A DNA stretch of 64,000 bases from Clostridia bacterium (GCA_017416345.1 JAFQCR010000012.1:1-64000); one strand, 5' to 3'; positions 8,611 to 17,426 are shown, numbered from the stretch's first letter. Made by a program: numbers and translations. Notes: generated by a model from the sequence alone, not told the origin.

Positions 8611-9633
8611 TTATCTCTGAACACGTCCGCTGGCGTTACCGCCGGCGAGGCTCTCGACCTCAGCGACACTCATCATATTGTAGTCGCCCTCGACCGAGTG
8701 CTTCAAGCAGCTTGCGGCAACGGCAAACTCAATAGTATCCTGTGCCGACTTGCCCTCAAGCATGGAGTAGATAAGACCTGCGCCGAAGCTGTCACCGCCG
8801 CCGACACGGTCGACGATGTGCATTCTGTACTGGCGGCTGAAGTAGCACTCTTTGCCGTCGTAAAGCATTGCGGCCCAATCGTTATCGTTGGCCGAAATGG
8901 AGCTGCGGAGGGTGATAGCAACATACTCAAAGCCAAAGCGCTCCTTGAGCTGACGTGCAACATCCTTGTAGCCGTCGTGGTTGACCTTACCGCTGGTAAC
9001 GTCGGTATCGGCGGCCTTGATGCCGAATACGTCGGAAGCATCCTCCTCGTTGGCGATGCAAACGTCAACGTAGGGCATAAGCTCGGCCATGACCTGACCT
9101 GCCTTTTCACGGGTCCAGAGCTTCTTGCGGTAGTTAAGGTCGCAGGAGACCTTGATGTTGCGTGCCTTTGCGGCCTTGCAGGCTTCGAGGCAGATAGCGG
9201 CAACATTGTCGCCCAAAGCGGGGGTGATGCCGGTAAAGTGGAACCACTCAACGCCTTCAAAAATTGCGTTCCAGTCAAAATCCTCAACGGTAGCCTGGGC
9301 TATAGCAGAGTATGCACGGTCATAAACGACCTTGGAGGGACGCTGAGAAGCACCCTTTTCAAGGAAGTAGATACCGACTCTTTCACCGCCGCGGGTGATC
9401 TTGGAGGTATCAACACCAAACTTTCTGAGCGAGTTTACGGCCATCTGACCGATCTCGTGCTTGGGGAGCTTGGTGACAAATGCGGCATCGTAGCCGAAAT
9501 TGCAGAGAGAAACTGCAACGTTGGCCTCACCGCCGCCGAAAGTTGCACCGAAGCTATCAGCCTGAACAAAGCGGAGATAACCCTCAGGTGCAAGACGAAG
9601 CATAACTTCACCGAATGTAACGACCTTTTTCAT
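8611..9633 (-). CDS. kdgK: PfkB-family sugar kinase, probable 2-keto-3-deoxygluconate kinase
   Basis: 340 residues from the ATG at 9633 (AAGGAGAAAG upstream; earlier in-frame codons lie over the promoter). Ribokinase-family features: GGGEANVAV (33-41) for sugar binding and DRVGGGDSFGAG (275-286) with Asp281 as catalytic base and the anion hole. Sequence style (FGEVMLRL start, DLNYRKKLW near 165-173) is that of 2-keto-3-deoxygluconate kinases, which make KDPG from KDG and ATP in hexuronate breakdown. It stands alone between its own promoter and terminator. Its product could feed the aldolase domain encoded near 24 kb. Specificity (KDG versus fructose or another ketose) cannot be fixed by eye. 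Confidence 0.82.
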   Translation of the reverse strand: MKKVVTFGEVMLRLAPEGYLRFVQADSFGATFGGGEANVAVSLCNFGYDAAFVTKLPKHEIGQMAVNSLRKFGVDTSKITRGGERVGIYFLEKGASQRPSKVVYDRAYSAIAQATVEDFDWNAIFEGVEWFHFTGITPALGDNVAAICLEACKAAKARNIKVSCDLNYRKKLWTREKAGQVMAELMPYVDVCIANEEDASDVFGIKAADTDVTSGKVNHDGYKDVARQLKERFGFEYVAITLRSSISANDNDWAAMLYDGKECYFSRQYRMHIVDRVGGGDSFGAGLIYSMLEGKSAQDTIEFAVAASCLKHSVEGDYNMMSVAEVESLAGGNASGRVQR

Positions 9634-9678
9634 AAATCTTTCTCCTTTCCGAAAAGAAAGCCAATTTTTTACGAATAC

Positions 9679-9706
9679 ATTGTAACACATTAACGCAAAA
9701 AGTCAA
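9679..9706 (-). promoter_or_regulatory. promoter of the kdgK-like gene
   Basis: On the minus strand: TTGACT, 16-nt spacer, TACAAT. Just upstream lies an inverted motif TGCAA ... TTGCA (about 9744-9762), a possible operator. Confidence 0.7.
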
Positions 9707-9863
9707 CTGTTTTAGAGTTTTGAATAACAATGTTGCACGGATATGCAAAGCAAAGTATTGCATTTTGGCGCAAGCGGCAAAAATTTTGAGCAAAATTAAA
9801 TAATTATAATAAATCGTAAGGCACGGTCAACACTATTTTCAAAAATACGAAAGTGAGAAAATA

Positions 9864-10439
9864 ATGAAGACCGAAACACATTTCAAATTGGCAATAAGGC
9901 TTTGCGACCGATATTTTCCGACGGCTTCGGTAGCCCAAAAGGCGGCGTTTGTGGACGGAAATATTATGCCCGACATAAACCCGTTTTCGTATTTGCGAGG
10001 TTTTACTGTGCGCCCGTTTTTCGGTCACGATTGGCAAAACGCCCAAAAGTTTATTCTGTCATCTGCCCAAAAGCTCACAGCAGGCAGGCTGGGGTTTTAT
10101 AGCCTGGGAGTTTTTGTGCATTATCTGTGCGATGCCTTTACCTACACCCATAACCTCGGCTTTCACGGTTCTTTAAGTGAACACACAACATATGAAAAAC
10201 GGCTGCACACCTGCGTTTTGCAAGGTAGCAACCGTTTCGATTCCAAAATTTTAAACTGTTCTCTGTCCGACTTTTTGGTCGGCTCTCACAAATCTTACGA
10301 GCAGGCAGAGCCGTCCGCCATGACCGATGCAAGGTTCATTTTGTCGGCTGTGAGTGCGGCGGTGGCGGTGTTTACGGCAGGTCAGAAATTGCCGTTGGGT
10401 ACCGAAGCGCCCGAAGGACCTCGCTGTGCCGAGCGGTAG
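9864..10439 (+). CDS. zinc-dependent phospholipase C-like protein
   Basis: 191 residues, all-helical in appearance, with the conserved histidine/aspartate pattern of the zinc-dependent PLC / S1-P1 nuclease fold: His6, Asp31, Asp37, His55, His86 with Asp90 (HYLCDAFTYTHN) and His96, then His107 and Glu111. No signal peptide, unlike secreted PLCs, so it probably acts in the cytoplasm; many clostridial homologues are likewise leaderless and uncharacterised. The last 58 nt overlap the end of the convergent membrane-protein gene, and the tail after about residue 165 is likely non-conserved. Confidence 0.7.
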   Translation: MKTETHFKLAIRLCDRYFPTASVAQKAAFVDGNIMPDINPFSYLRGFTVRPFFGHDWQNAQKFILSSAQKLTAGRLGFYSLGVFVHYLCDAFTYTHNLGFHGSLSEHTTYEKRLHTCVLQGSNRFDSKILNCSLSDFLVGSHKSYEQAEPSAMTDARFILSAVSAAVAVFTAGQKLPLGTEAPEGPRCAER

Positions 10440-11275
10440 ATCTCACGTCCGTAGATGCACAGCGATGCAATGTAAAACGGGATGACGAACAATAGCGGCA
10501 GAACGGCAAGACCCAAGGCAAACCATCCTAAAAAGCTCAGGGTGAAGCCGACAAATCTCACACGGTACGAACGAGAAAGGACGGCGGCTTTTTTCAAAAT
10601 GCCGTTGCCTGAAAGATTGGGCTCGACGAGCATAACGGCATAGTAAAGCGCATATATCGAAAACCACAAAAGTAAGAGCAGAAGGCTGATAAGCTCAATG
10701 ATGGGCTTTATGGGGATAAGGCTTGCCATCCACGACGGCATGGGGAGGTCAAACGATACGTAAAAATACGGGTCGGTGAGCATCGAAACTATTATATAAG
10801 GTAAAAAACAGAGTACTACGCCAACGACTACCCTTAAAAACAGCCCTACCGACAGTCCCATCGACCTTAAAAACACCTTGGCGTTGGAAAAACAGTAAAA
10901 CACCTCGCCAACGGCAGGATCCTGACCTCCGGTCACCAGCCAGAACCAGCGTATCGTTCCGAAAAGCAACGGAATGGTCACCAAAAGGCTGAACAAAACC
11001 GAAAACACGGTTATTGAGGCGCTGGCTATTATGCTGTGGGTAGGGATATTGGCAGGGTCGAGCAGGGTCCACACAACATCGACCTTGAAAATGGTCTTGA
11101 GTGCTTCCTCCATAACGATATTCAGCAAAAAGGTTATCATCATCACGGTCGAGACGGCAATAGACTCACCCCAACGGTTTTTGAGAGCGCTTTTTGCGGC
11201 AAATTTTATCTCGGAAAATGACGGCTGGGGCACACGTGCCGTGCCGTAGCTTCTGAGCGGTTGCATCGGTAACAT
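10382..11275 (-). CDS. polytopic membrane protein, DUF975-like
   Basis: 297 residues from the ATG at 11275, which has CGGAGG upstream. About five or six hydrophobic helices (near residues 50-70, 95-120, 150-185, 205-230, 255-290). The soluble opening FSEIKFAAKSALKNRWG, amphipathic and basic, resembles the start of DUF975/YciC-like integral membrane proteins of Firmicutes. Function unknown. It is transcribed from a good promoter at 11324-11352 and converges on the PLC-like gene with a 58-nt coding overlap. Confidence 0.65.
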   Translation of the reverse strand: MLPMQPLRSYGTARVPQPSFSEIKFAAKSALKNRWGESIAVSTVMMITFLLNIVMEEALKTIFKVDVVWTLLDPANIPTHSIIASASITVFSVLFSLLVTIPLLFGTIRWFWLVTGGQDPAVGEVFYCFSNAKVFLRSMGLSVGLFLRVVVGVVLCFLPYIIVSMLTDPYFYVSFDLPMPSWMASLIPIKPIIELISLLLLLLWFSIYALYYAVMLVEPNLSGNGILKKAAVLSRSYRVRFVGFTLSFLGWFALGLAVLPLLFVIPFYIASLCIYGREIYRSAQRGPSGASVPNGNF

Positions 11276-11323
11276 ATATTCCTCCGAAGAAAATTTCGAT
11301 CTGTCTTGCGCTTGTTTGGGCTT

Positions 11324-11352
11324 ATTATAGCATCTTGATTCAAAAAAGTAAA
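11324..11352 (-). promoter_or_regulatory. promoter of the DUF975-like gene
   Basis: Minus strand: TTTACT, 17-nt spacer, TATAAT, about 50 nt before the chosen ATG. Confidence 0.7.
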
Positions 11353-11424
11353 CCGGCGTCATTCGGTGTTTACATATTTTTTACAAGAATGGACCCATTT
11401 TAAAGTATTATTATATAATTTTTC

Positions 11425-11453
11425 TTGACTTAATCGTCGTTAAGTATTAAAAT
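11425..11453 (+). promoter_or_regulatory. distal promoter P1 of the arginine operon
   Basis: TTGACT, 17-nt spacer, TAAAAT. Transcription from here would give a leader of about 270 nt before argC. Confidence 0.7.
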
Positions 11454-11460
11454 ATAGCGG

Positions 11461-11560
11461 CGGCTTTTACGCCGAATATACATAAAAATGTATATTTATG
11501 CTATAAAGTGTATACAAATACCAAGCGTATCCTTGCCTGAAACATCGGGCAGGGAGGTCG
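11461..11560 (+). promoter_or_regulatory. structured leader upstream of argC with an ARG-box-like palindrome
   Basis: After P1 come a small hairpin (CGGC / GCCG at 11461-11474), an 18-nt perfect palindrome TATACATAAAAATGTATA (11477-11494), and a hairpin TGCCTGA / TCGGGCA (11534-11551). The palindrome has the size and A/T centre of an ArgR/AhrC operator (ARG box), but differs from the consensus at the two inner positions of each arm. The leader matches no riboswitch class known to me. An open frame at 11488 has no ribosome binding site. Confidence 0.4.
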
Positions 11561-11646
11561 AATTCATCCGTTTTTGTTGCTTTTTTACATATATCAGACC
11601 AAAAAACACGGGTTTTTGGCATTATACATAAATTTGCAAAAAAGAC

Positions 11647-11674
11647 TTGATTTTATTCATTTTTGGTGTATAAT
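11647..11674 (+). promoter_or_regulatory. proximal promoter P2 of the arginine operon
   Basis: TTGATT, 16-nt spacer, TATAAT, 55 nt upstream of the argC start. Probably the main promoter. Confidence 0.7.
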
Positions 11675-11729
11675 TATTACTATTAAAATGCCATACTGTT
11701 TTTTATGGAAAATTTTACGGAGGTGCCGT

Positions 11730-12662
11730 ATGTTTAAGGTGTTTATTGACGGTCGTGAAGGCACGACGGGCTTGAGAATAATCGACCGCTTAAGCGGCCG
11801 AAAGGATATTGAGCTTATGCTCATCCCCGAGGAGCTCCGAAAGGACCCCGATGAGCGAAAGAAGTACCTCAACGCCTGCGACGTTGCCTTCCTTTGCCTG
11901 CCCGATGCGGCGGCTATCGAGGCGGTCTCGATGATCGAAAACGAAAACGTCCGTGTTATCGATACCTCAACGGCACACCGAACCAACCCCGATTGGGTCT
12001 ACGGCTTTCCCGAGCTGTATGACAGCCTGGCCAAGGCTCTGCCCACCGCCAAGAGGGTGGCCGTCCCCGGTTGTCACGCAAGCGGCTTTAACGCACTTAT
12101 TGCTCCCTTGACCGAGGCAGGGGTTTTATCACACGATGCACTTGTGACCTGCTTTTCCTTGACGGGTTACTCGGGCGGCGGTAAGAAGATGATCGCCGAA
12201 TATGAGGGCGAAGATAAGGGCGACGAGCTTTTTAGCGCCAGGATATATGCTTTGTCGCAGTCGCACAAGCATCTGCCCGAAATGGCGGCAATTTCAAAAC
12301 TTCAAAACAAACCGGTCTTCTCACCCATAGTTGATGATTACTACAGCGGAATGCTGGTAACCGTGCCGTTCTTTAAAAGCCAGGTCAACGGCGGTATTGA
12401 GGCGGTAAAGCAGGCTTACATAAATAAGTATTCAGGCAAGCAGTTTATTGACATCAGCGATATTAACGGTGAAAAAGCCGCAATGCTGGGCTCCAACAAT
12501 CTCAGCGGCAAGGACAAGATGCAGATCTTTGTCACCGGCAACGAGGAGCGTTTCACCGTATCGGCAAGATTTGATAATTTGGGCAAGGGTGCTTCGGGTG
12601 CCGCTGTCCAGTGTATGAACATAATGCTCGGCTTCGACGAGGCCGAAGGACTTGACCTTTAA
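11730..12662 (+). CDS. argC: N-acetyl-gamma-glutamyl-phosphate reductase
   Basis: 310 residues from the ATG at 11730 (ACGGAGGTG upstream). The short length and the VFIDGREGTTGLRI opening are those of the type-2 ArgC. The nucleotide loop is GREGTTG (8-14) and the catalytic cysteine is Cys115 in AVPGCHASGF. It makes N-acetyl-glutamate semialdehyde, the third step from glutamate toward ornithine, in the cytoplasm with NADPH. First gene of an operon with argJ 20 nt downstream. Confidence 0.95.
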   Translation: MFKVFIDGREGTTGLRIIDRLSGRKDIELMLIPEELRKDPDERKKYLNACDVAFLCLPDAAAIEAVSMIENENVRVIDTSTAHRTNPDWVYGFPELYDSLAKALPTAKRVAVPGCHASGFNALIAPLTEAGVLSHDALVTCFSLTGYSGGGKKMIAEYEGEDKGDELFSARIYALSQSHKHLPEMAAISKLQNKPVFSPIVDDYYSGMLVTVPFFKSQVNGGIEAVKQAYINKYSGKQFIDISDINGEKAAMLGSNNLSGKDKMQIFVTGNEERFTVSARFDNLGKGASGAAVQCMNIMLGFDEAEGLDL

Positions 12663-12682
12663 GAAAGGGTAAGGTGTCAGAA

Positions 12683-13900
12683 ATGGAAAAAGTGAACGGC
12701 GGAATTTGTGCCGCAAAAGGATTTAAGGCCGCAGGTATTCATTGCGGAATCAGAAAGAACAAGACCAAAAGAGATCTTTCGCTTATTGTGAGTGACGTCA
12801 AGGCGGCCGCAGCCGCAACCTACACCACCAATCTTGTAAAGGGTGCTCCCATAACCGTAACAAAAGAAAATATTGCCGACGGTTACGCTCAAGCTGTTAT
12901 CTGCAACAGCGGTAACGCCAACACCTGCAATGCTAACGGAATTGAAATTGCCGAGGCAATGTGCAGTCTCTGTGAACAGTTTACAGGTATTGATGCAACC
13001 GACGTTGTGGTTGCTTCCACCGGTGTTATCGGTCAGCCCTTGGACCTTGCACCCATTGCCAACGGTATGGAGGCTTTGGTCAACGACCTTACCTATGACG
13101 GCTCGCTTCGTGCCGCAGAGGGAATTATGACCACCGACACCCGTGTCAAGGAGATCGCATATAAGTTCAATATCGGCGGTAAGGAATGCACCATCGGCGG
13201 TATTGCCAAGGGCTCGGGAATGATCCATCCCAATATGGCCACCATGCTGGTTTTCATCACCTCCGATGTTGCCATCACCCCCGAGGTTTTGCACGCCGTG
13301 CTCAAAGCCGACGTTGAGGATTCCTTTAATATGGTAAGTGTCGACGGCGATACCTCGACCAATGATATGTGCTGTGTTTTGGCCAACGGTATGGCCGAAA
13401 ACAAGGTTATCGACAGCGTTGACAGTGAGGATTGCAAGGCCTTCAAAGAGGCTTTGTTTGCCGTGACCTCTTACCTTTGCAGAATGATCGCACGTGACGG
13501 CGAAGGCGCAACAAGACTTATGGAGGTCACCGTCAGCGGTGCCGCAACCAAGGCTGTTGCCAAGACCGTTGCCAAGTCGGTTGCTTGCTCGTCGCTTTTA
13601 AAGGCCGCCATCTTCGGTGCCGATGCCAACTGGGGCAGAGTGCTGTGTGCCATAGGCTACAGCGGTGCCGAGCTCGATGTAAATAAGGTCGGCGTTTCGT
13701 TCAAGTCAAAGGCCGGCACCATTGAGGTCTGCCGCAACGGTGCAGGCGTTGATTTCAGCGAGGAAATTGCTAAAGAGATCTTGCTCGAGGAAGAAATTCA
13801 GATACTCATCACCCTCGATTCGGGCGATGCTGCCGCCACCGCCTGGGGTTGCGATCTGACCTACGATTACGTCAAGATCAACGGTGACTACAGAACCTGA
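12683..13900 (+). CDS. argJ: glutamate N-acetyltransferase / amino-acid acetyltransferase
   Basis: 405 residues. I chose the ATG at 12683 (AAGGTG 6 nt upstream) over the GTG at 12674. The self-cleavage site is visible as GSGMIHPNMA-TML, splitting the precursor between Ala186 and Thr187, the N-terminal nucleophile of the beta chain. The enzyme recycles the acetyl group from N-acetylornithine to glutamate; some members also use acetyl-CoA. No argA-like synthase is visible in the window, so this may be the bifunctional type. A MITE-like repeat separates it from argB. Confidence 0.95.
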   Translation: MEKVNGGICAAKGFKAAGIHCGIRKNKTKRDLSLIVSDVKAAAAATYTTNLVKGAPITVTKENIADGYAQAVICNSGNANTCNANGIEIAEAMCSLCEQFTGIDATDVVVASTGVIGQPLDLAPIANGMEALVNDLTYDGSLRAAEGIMTTDTRVKEIAYKFNIGGKECTIGGIAKGSGMIHPNMATMLVFITSDVAITPEVLHAVLKADVEDSFNMVSVDGDTSTNDMCCVLANGMAENKVIDSVDSEDCKAFKEALFAVTSYLCRMIARDGEGATRLMEVTVSGAATKAVAKTVAKSVACSSLLKAAIFGADANWGRVLCAIGYSGAELDVNKVGVSFKSKAGTIEVCRNGAGVDFSEEIAKEILLEEEIQILITLDSGDAAATAWGCDLTYDYVKINGDYRT

Positions 13901-13929
13901 TTATAACCGATAAATTATGGCTGTTAAAA

Positions 13930-14048
13930 GCCCTCCTTGTTAAAGGAGGGTGGCACGGCGTAAGCCGTGACGGGAGGATTCAAAAATTCTTCACTGAATC
14001 CCTCCACCAACGCTTTGCGTTGGTCCCCCTCCCTTTGACAAGGGAGGC
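13930..14048. repeat. MITE-like element with terminal inverted repeats inside the arginine operon
   Basis: About 119 bp bounded by inverted repeats GCCCTCCTTGTTAAAGGAGGG (left) and CCCTCCCTTTGACAAGGGAGGC (right), with inner palindromes CACGGCGTAAGCCGTG and CCAACGCTTTGCGTTGG. No coding capacity. It occupies most of the argJ-argB gap and would fold strongly in the operon transcript. Confidence 0.75.
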
Positions 14049-14100
14049 ATATCGGTGCCAAATTGGGAGGCTATAAATGCATAGACAGGAAGGAAAAACG

Positions 14101-14955
14101 ATGGAAATAAATAACGCTCAAAGAGCCCAAATTTTAACCGAGGCTCTGCCTTATATTCAAAAATATTCGGGCAAGATCGTCGTGGTAAAATACGGCGGCA
14201 ATGCCATGATAGATGACGAGCTGAAGTCGGCTGTTATGCACGATATCGTGCTGATGTCGCTTATCGGCGTCAAGGTCGTGCTGGTGCACGGCGGCGGTCC
14301 CGAAATTTCGGGAATGCTCAAAAAGATCGGCAAGGAATCGGTTTTTGTAGACGGACTTCGTGTTACCGATGCCGAGACGGTCGAGATCGTCCAGATGGTG
14401 CTTGCAGGCAAGACCAATAAGGATCTTGTAAACCTTATCGGCACCGTCGGCGGCAAGGCTGTCGGCCTTTGCGGACTTGACGGACAGATGATTTGTGCCG
14501 AAAGACTAGACGACGTCCACGGCTATGTCGGTGAGATCACCAACGTTGATACGACCCCCATTCTCGACCTTTTGGAGAAAGGATATATCCCCGTTATTTC
14601 AACCGTTGGTTGTGATGCTGAGGGCAACGTTTACAACATCAATGCCGATACTGCCGCCGCAAGAATTGCAGGCGAATTAAAGGCCGAAAGCTTTATTTCC
14701 ATGACCGATATAGCAGGTCTTATGAGGGATAAGGATGATCCCGATTCGCTTATTAAAAAGATCAACGTCAGCGAGGCCACCCTGCTTATCCGCAACGGAA
14801 TCATCCAGGGCGGTATGATTCCCAAGGTGGAATGCTGTATCGATGCCATCCGCCAGGGAGTTCAGAAGGTCTTTATCATTGACGGACGTATCCCTCACGC
14901 AATTTTGATCGAAACTCTGACCGATGAAGGTATCGGTACTATGTTTGTGGGTTGA
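14101..14955 (+). CDS. argB: acetylglutamate kinase
   Basis: 284 residues from the ATG at 14101, which has GGAAGG upstream; an in-frame ATG at 14077 lacks one. Motifs of the amino-acid kinase fold: KYGGNAM (30-36) for phosphate binding and HGGGPEIS near residue 63 for the substrate. It phosphorylates N-acetylglutamate and is usually the feedback-controlled step. It follows argJ across the repeat and ends 4 nt before argD. Confidence 0.95.
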   Translation: MEINNAQRAQILTEALPYIQKYSGKIVVVKYGGNAMIDDELKSAVMHDIVLMSLIGVKVVLVHGGGPEISGMLKKIGKESVFVDGLRVTDAETVEIVQMVLAGKTNKDLVNLIGTVGGKAVGLCGLDGQMICAERLDDVHGYVGEITNVDTTPILDLLEKGYIPVISTVGCDAEGNVYNINADTAAARIAGELKAESFISMTDIAGLMRDKDDPDSLIKKINVSEATLLIRNGIIQGGMIPKVECCIDAIRQGVQKVFIIDGRIPHAILIETLTDEGIGTMFVG

Positions 14956-14959
14956 TAAA

Positions 14960-16123
14960 ATGTTAAGCTTTAAGGAAAAGGATAAACAGTATGTTGCCAA
15001 CACCTACGGCAGGTTTGATGTCGAGCTTGTCAAGGGCAACGGCGCATATCTTTACGACATAAACGGCAAGGAATACATTGATCTCGGAAGCGGTATTGCG
15101 GTCAACACCTTCGGTGCCGCCGACGAGGAATGGAAGAATGCCGTTATCGCACAGTTAGGGTTGATTCAGCACACATCAAATTTGTATTACACCGAGCCGT
15201 GCGCAAAATTGGCCGAGCTTCTGTGCAAAAAATCGGGCATGAAAAAGGTGTTCTTCGGGAACTCGGGTGCCGAGGCTAACGAGTGCGCCATAAAGCTTGC
15301 CAGAAAATATTACTCAGATAATCACGAAGGTAACACCGGCAAGATAATCACTCTGGTCAACTCCTTCCACGGTCGAACCGTCACAACGCTTTCGGCCACG
15401 GGTCAGGACGTTTTTCACAAGGATTTCGGTCCTTTTACCGACGGTTTCGAGTTTGTACCCGCCAACGATTGCGAGGCACTTTTAAGTGCAGTGGGCGACG
15501 ATACCGCCGCCGTTATGATCGAGCTTGTGCAGGGTGAGGGCGGAGTTAATGCGTTGGAGCAAGCTTTTGTCGATTGCATCAAGTCGGCCGCCGAAAAGCA
15601 CGGCTTTCTCATCATTGCCGATGAGGTTCAGACCGGCAACGGCAGAACGGGCAAATACTTTGCTTCAGAGCATTTCGGACTTAAACCTGACATCATCACA
15701 ACGGCCAAGGGTCTTGGCGGCGGACTGCCGATAGGCGCTTGTCTTATGGGTGAAAAGGTTGAATTTACCTTGGGAGCCGGCGATCACGGCTCAACCTTTG
15801 GAGGTAATCCTGCGGTCTGCGCAGGTGCTGTGTCCATCGTTGAGAGAATTGACGAAAAGCTTCTCAAAGAGGTCACCGAAAAGGCCGAATATACAAAAAC
15901 AAAGCTGCTTAAAATGGACGGCGTAAAGTCGGTTTCGGGACTTGGACTTATGATTGGTATTGAGACCGCAAAGCCGGCTAAGGAGCTGGCGGTCGCCTGC
16001 CTTGAAAAGGGTGTGCTGATACTCACCGCCAAGACTAAGCTCCGTATGCTGCCGCCGTTGAATATTACCTACGAACAGTTGGATAAAGCACTTGAAATTT
16101 TGCAGGAGGTTTTGACAAAATGA
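14960..16123 (+). CDS. argD: acetylornithine aminotransferase
   Basis: 387 residues from the ATG at 14960. PLP fold type I: GNSGAEANE (100-108) binds the cofactor phosphate, SFHGRT (135-140), DEVQTGNGRTG (221-231), and the PLP lysine is Lys250 in TTAKGLGGG. It converts acetylglutamate semialdehyde plus glutamate to N-acetylornithine. Its stop overlaps the argF start (ATGA), indicating translational coupling. Confidence 0.95.
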   Translation: MLSFKEKDKQYVANTYGRFDVELVKGNGAYLYDINGKEYIDLGSGIAVNTFGAADEEWKNAVIAQLGLIQHTSNLYYTEPCAKLAELLCKKSGMKKVFFGNSGAEANECAIKLARKYYSDNHEGNTGKIITLVNSFHGRTVTTLSATGQDVFHKDFGPFTDGFEFVPANDCEALLSAVGDDTAAVMIELVQGEGGVNALEQAFVDCIKSAAEKHGFLIIADEVQTGNGRTGKYFASEHFGLKPDIITTAKGLGGGLPIGACLMGEKVEFTLGAGDHGSTFGGNPAVCAGAVSIVERIDEKLLKEVTEKAEYTKTKLLKMDGVKSVSGLGLMIGIETAKPAKELAVACLEKGVLILTAKTKLRMLPPLNITYEQLDKALEILQEVLTK

Positions 16124-17031
16124 AGCATCTTTTGAAATTGGGCGACCTTACACCCGCCGAGATAGAAGAGGTTTTAAACCTTGCCGATCAGCTTAAATAC
16201 GACCAGAAGCACGGTGTTGACCACCGTTATTTGAAGGGTAAGACCCTAGGCATGATCTTCCAGAAGTCGTCCACCCGTACCCGTGTTTCGTTTGAGACCG
16301 GTATGTATCATTTGGGCGGTCAGGCTATGTTTTTAAGCTCACGTGACCTTCAGATCGGCCGTGGTGAGCCCGTTGAGGATACTGCACGTGTGCTTTCCCG
16401 TTACCTTGACGGTATTATGATCCGCACCTTTGCTCAACAAGAGGTTGAGGATCTTGCCAAATACGGTTCCATCCCCATAATCAACGGTCTGACCGACTAT
16501 TGCCACCCCTGCCAGGTGTTGGCCGACCTTATGACCATCCGTGAGCACAAGGGTGCTTTGCAGGGTCTGAAGCTCACCTTTGTCGGTGACGGTAACAATA
16601 TGGCCAACTCGCTTATCGTTGGCGGTATCAAGAGCGGTATGGAGGTTGCAGTTGCTTGCCCCAAGGGCTACGAGCCCGATGCCGACATCATGAAGTGGGC
16701 TGCCGCAAACGGCAAGTTCACCTGCACCGACGATATTGCCGCCGCTGTCAAGGATGCCGACGCCGTTTATACCGATGTCTGGGCCTCTATGGGTCAGGAG
16801 GAGGAAAAGGCCGAGCGTGAAAAGGTCTTTAAGTCCTACCAGGTCAACGAGGAGTTTATGTCGCTTGCCCATAAGGATGCAATGGTCATGCATTGCCTGC
16901 CTGCCCACCGTGGTGAGGAGATCACCGCCGAGACCTTTGAAAAGCACGCCGACGAGATCTTCGACGAGGCCGAAAACCGTCTGCACGCCCAAAAAGCCGT
17001 TCTTGTCCTCACAATGGGTGATAAGAAGTAA
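16120..17031 (+). CDS. argF: ornithine carbamoyltransferase
   Basis: 303 residues. The carbamoyl-phosphate loop STRTR lies at 51-55, HPCQVLADL near 128, and the ornithine loop MHCLPAHRGEE near 261. It condenses ornithine and carbamoyl phosphate to citrulline. Last gene of the operon, followed by a strong terminator; argG and argH are not in the window. Confidence 0.95.
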   Translation: MKHLLKLGDLTPAEIEEVLNLADQLKYDQKHGVDHRYLKGKTLGMIFQKSSTRTRVSFETGMYHLGGQAMFLSSRDLQIGRGEPVEDTARVLSRYLDGIMIRTFAQQEVEDLAKYGSIPIINGLTDYCHPCQVLADLMTIREHKGALQGLKLTFVGDGNNMANSLIVGGIKSGMEVAVACPKGYEPDADIMKWAAANGKFTCTDDIAAAVKDADAVYTDVWASMGQEEEKAEREKVFKSYQVNEEFMSLAHKDAMVMHCLPAHRGEEITAETFEKHADEIFDEAENRLHAQKAVLVLTMGDKK

Positions 17032-17050
17032 TATTTCAATGCAAAAACCA

Positions 17051-17081
17051 ACCGCCGCAGTGAAAACTGCGGCGGTTTTGC
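17051..17081 (+). terminator. terminator of the arginine operon
   Basis: ACCGCCGCAGT / ACTGCGGCGGT with a GAAA loop and TTTT. It also lies where the convergent regulator gene ends. Confidence 0.9.
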
Positions 17082-17414
17082 TTATTCGCTGACTAATTCA
17101 ATACAATCAAGCAGGATTTTTTCAATTATTCTAACCTTTTCAGGTGGGAGTTGAGAAAGTTTTTCAGATGTAAAAGCCATGTTCTCTTCTGTGGATGTTC
17201 CGGTCAAAAGATAGTCGGCGGTAACATTGAGTGCACGACTGATTTTAAGCAAGTTTTCGGGTCGCAAGGCTTTAACGCCTCTTTCAGCAGTCGAGAGCAA
17301 CTGAGGAGAAACGTCTGCTTTTTCAGCCAACTGTTCTTGCGAAAGGTGCAAAAGTTTTCTGTGAAGAGCAATTCTCATTCCCATTTCAACTAACAATTTT
17401 GAATCTCCCATCAT
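17082..17414 (-). CDS. XRE-family transcriptional repressor
   Basis: 110 residues from the ATG pair at 17414/17411, with GGTGGTG just upstream. A Cro/CI-type helix-turn-helix spans about residues 12-70 (LSQEQLAEKADVSPQLLSTAERG, then NLLKISRALNVTADYLLTG). The short C-terminal helix (about 85-108) is probably for dimerisation. It is divergent from the SLOG-like gene; the space between holds a perfect 11-bp inverted repeat and an extra half-site, so it very likely represses both its neighbour and itself. Base composition of this pair is visibly more AT-rich than that of the arg operon. Confidence 0.85.
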   Translation of the reverse strand: MMGDSKLLVEMGMRIALHRKLLHLSQEQLAEKADVSPQLLSTAERGVKALRPENLLKISRALNVTADYLLTGTSTEENMAFTSEKLSQLPPEKVRIIEKILLDCIELVSE

Positions 17415-17426
17415 AACACCACCCAT

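Noticed and set aside
11534..11551. T-box or known riboswitch before argC
   Set aside because: The T-box core (AGGGTGGNACCGCG) and known arginine- or guanidine-linked aptamer cores are absent.
11488..11625. 45-codon frame in the argC leader as a leader peptide
   Set aside because: No RBS, no run of arginine codons, and it begins inside the palindrome.
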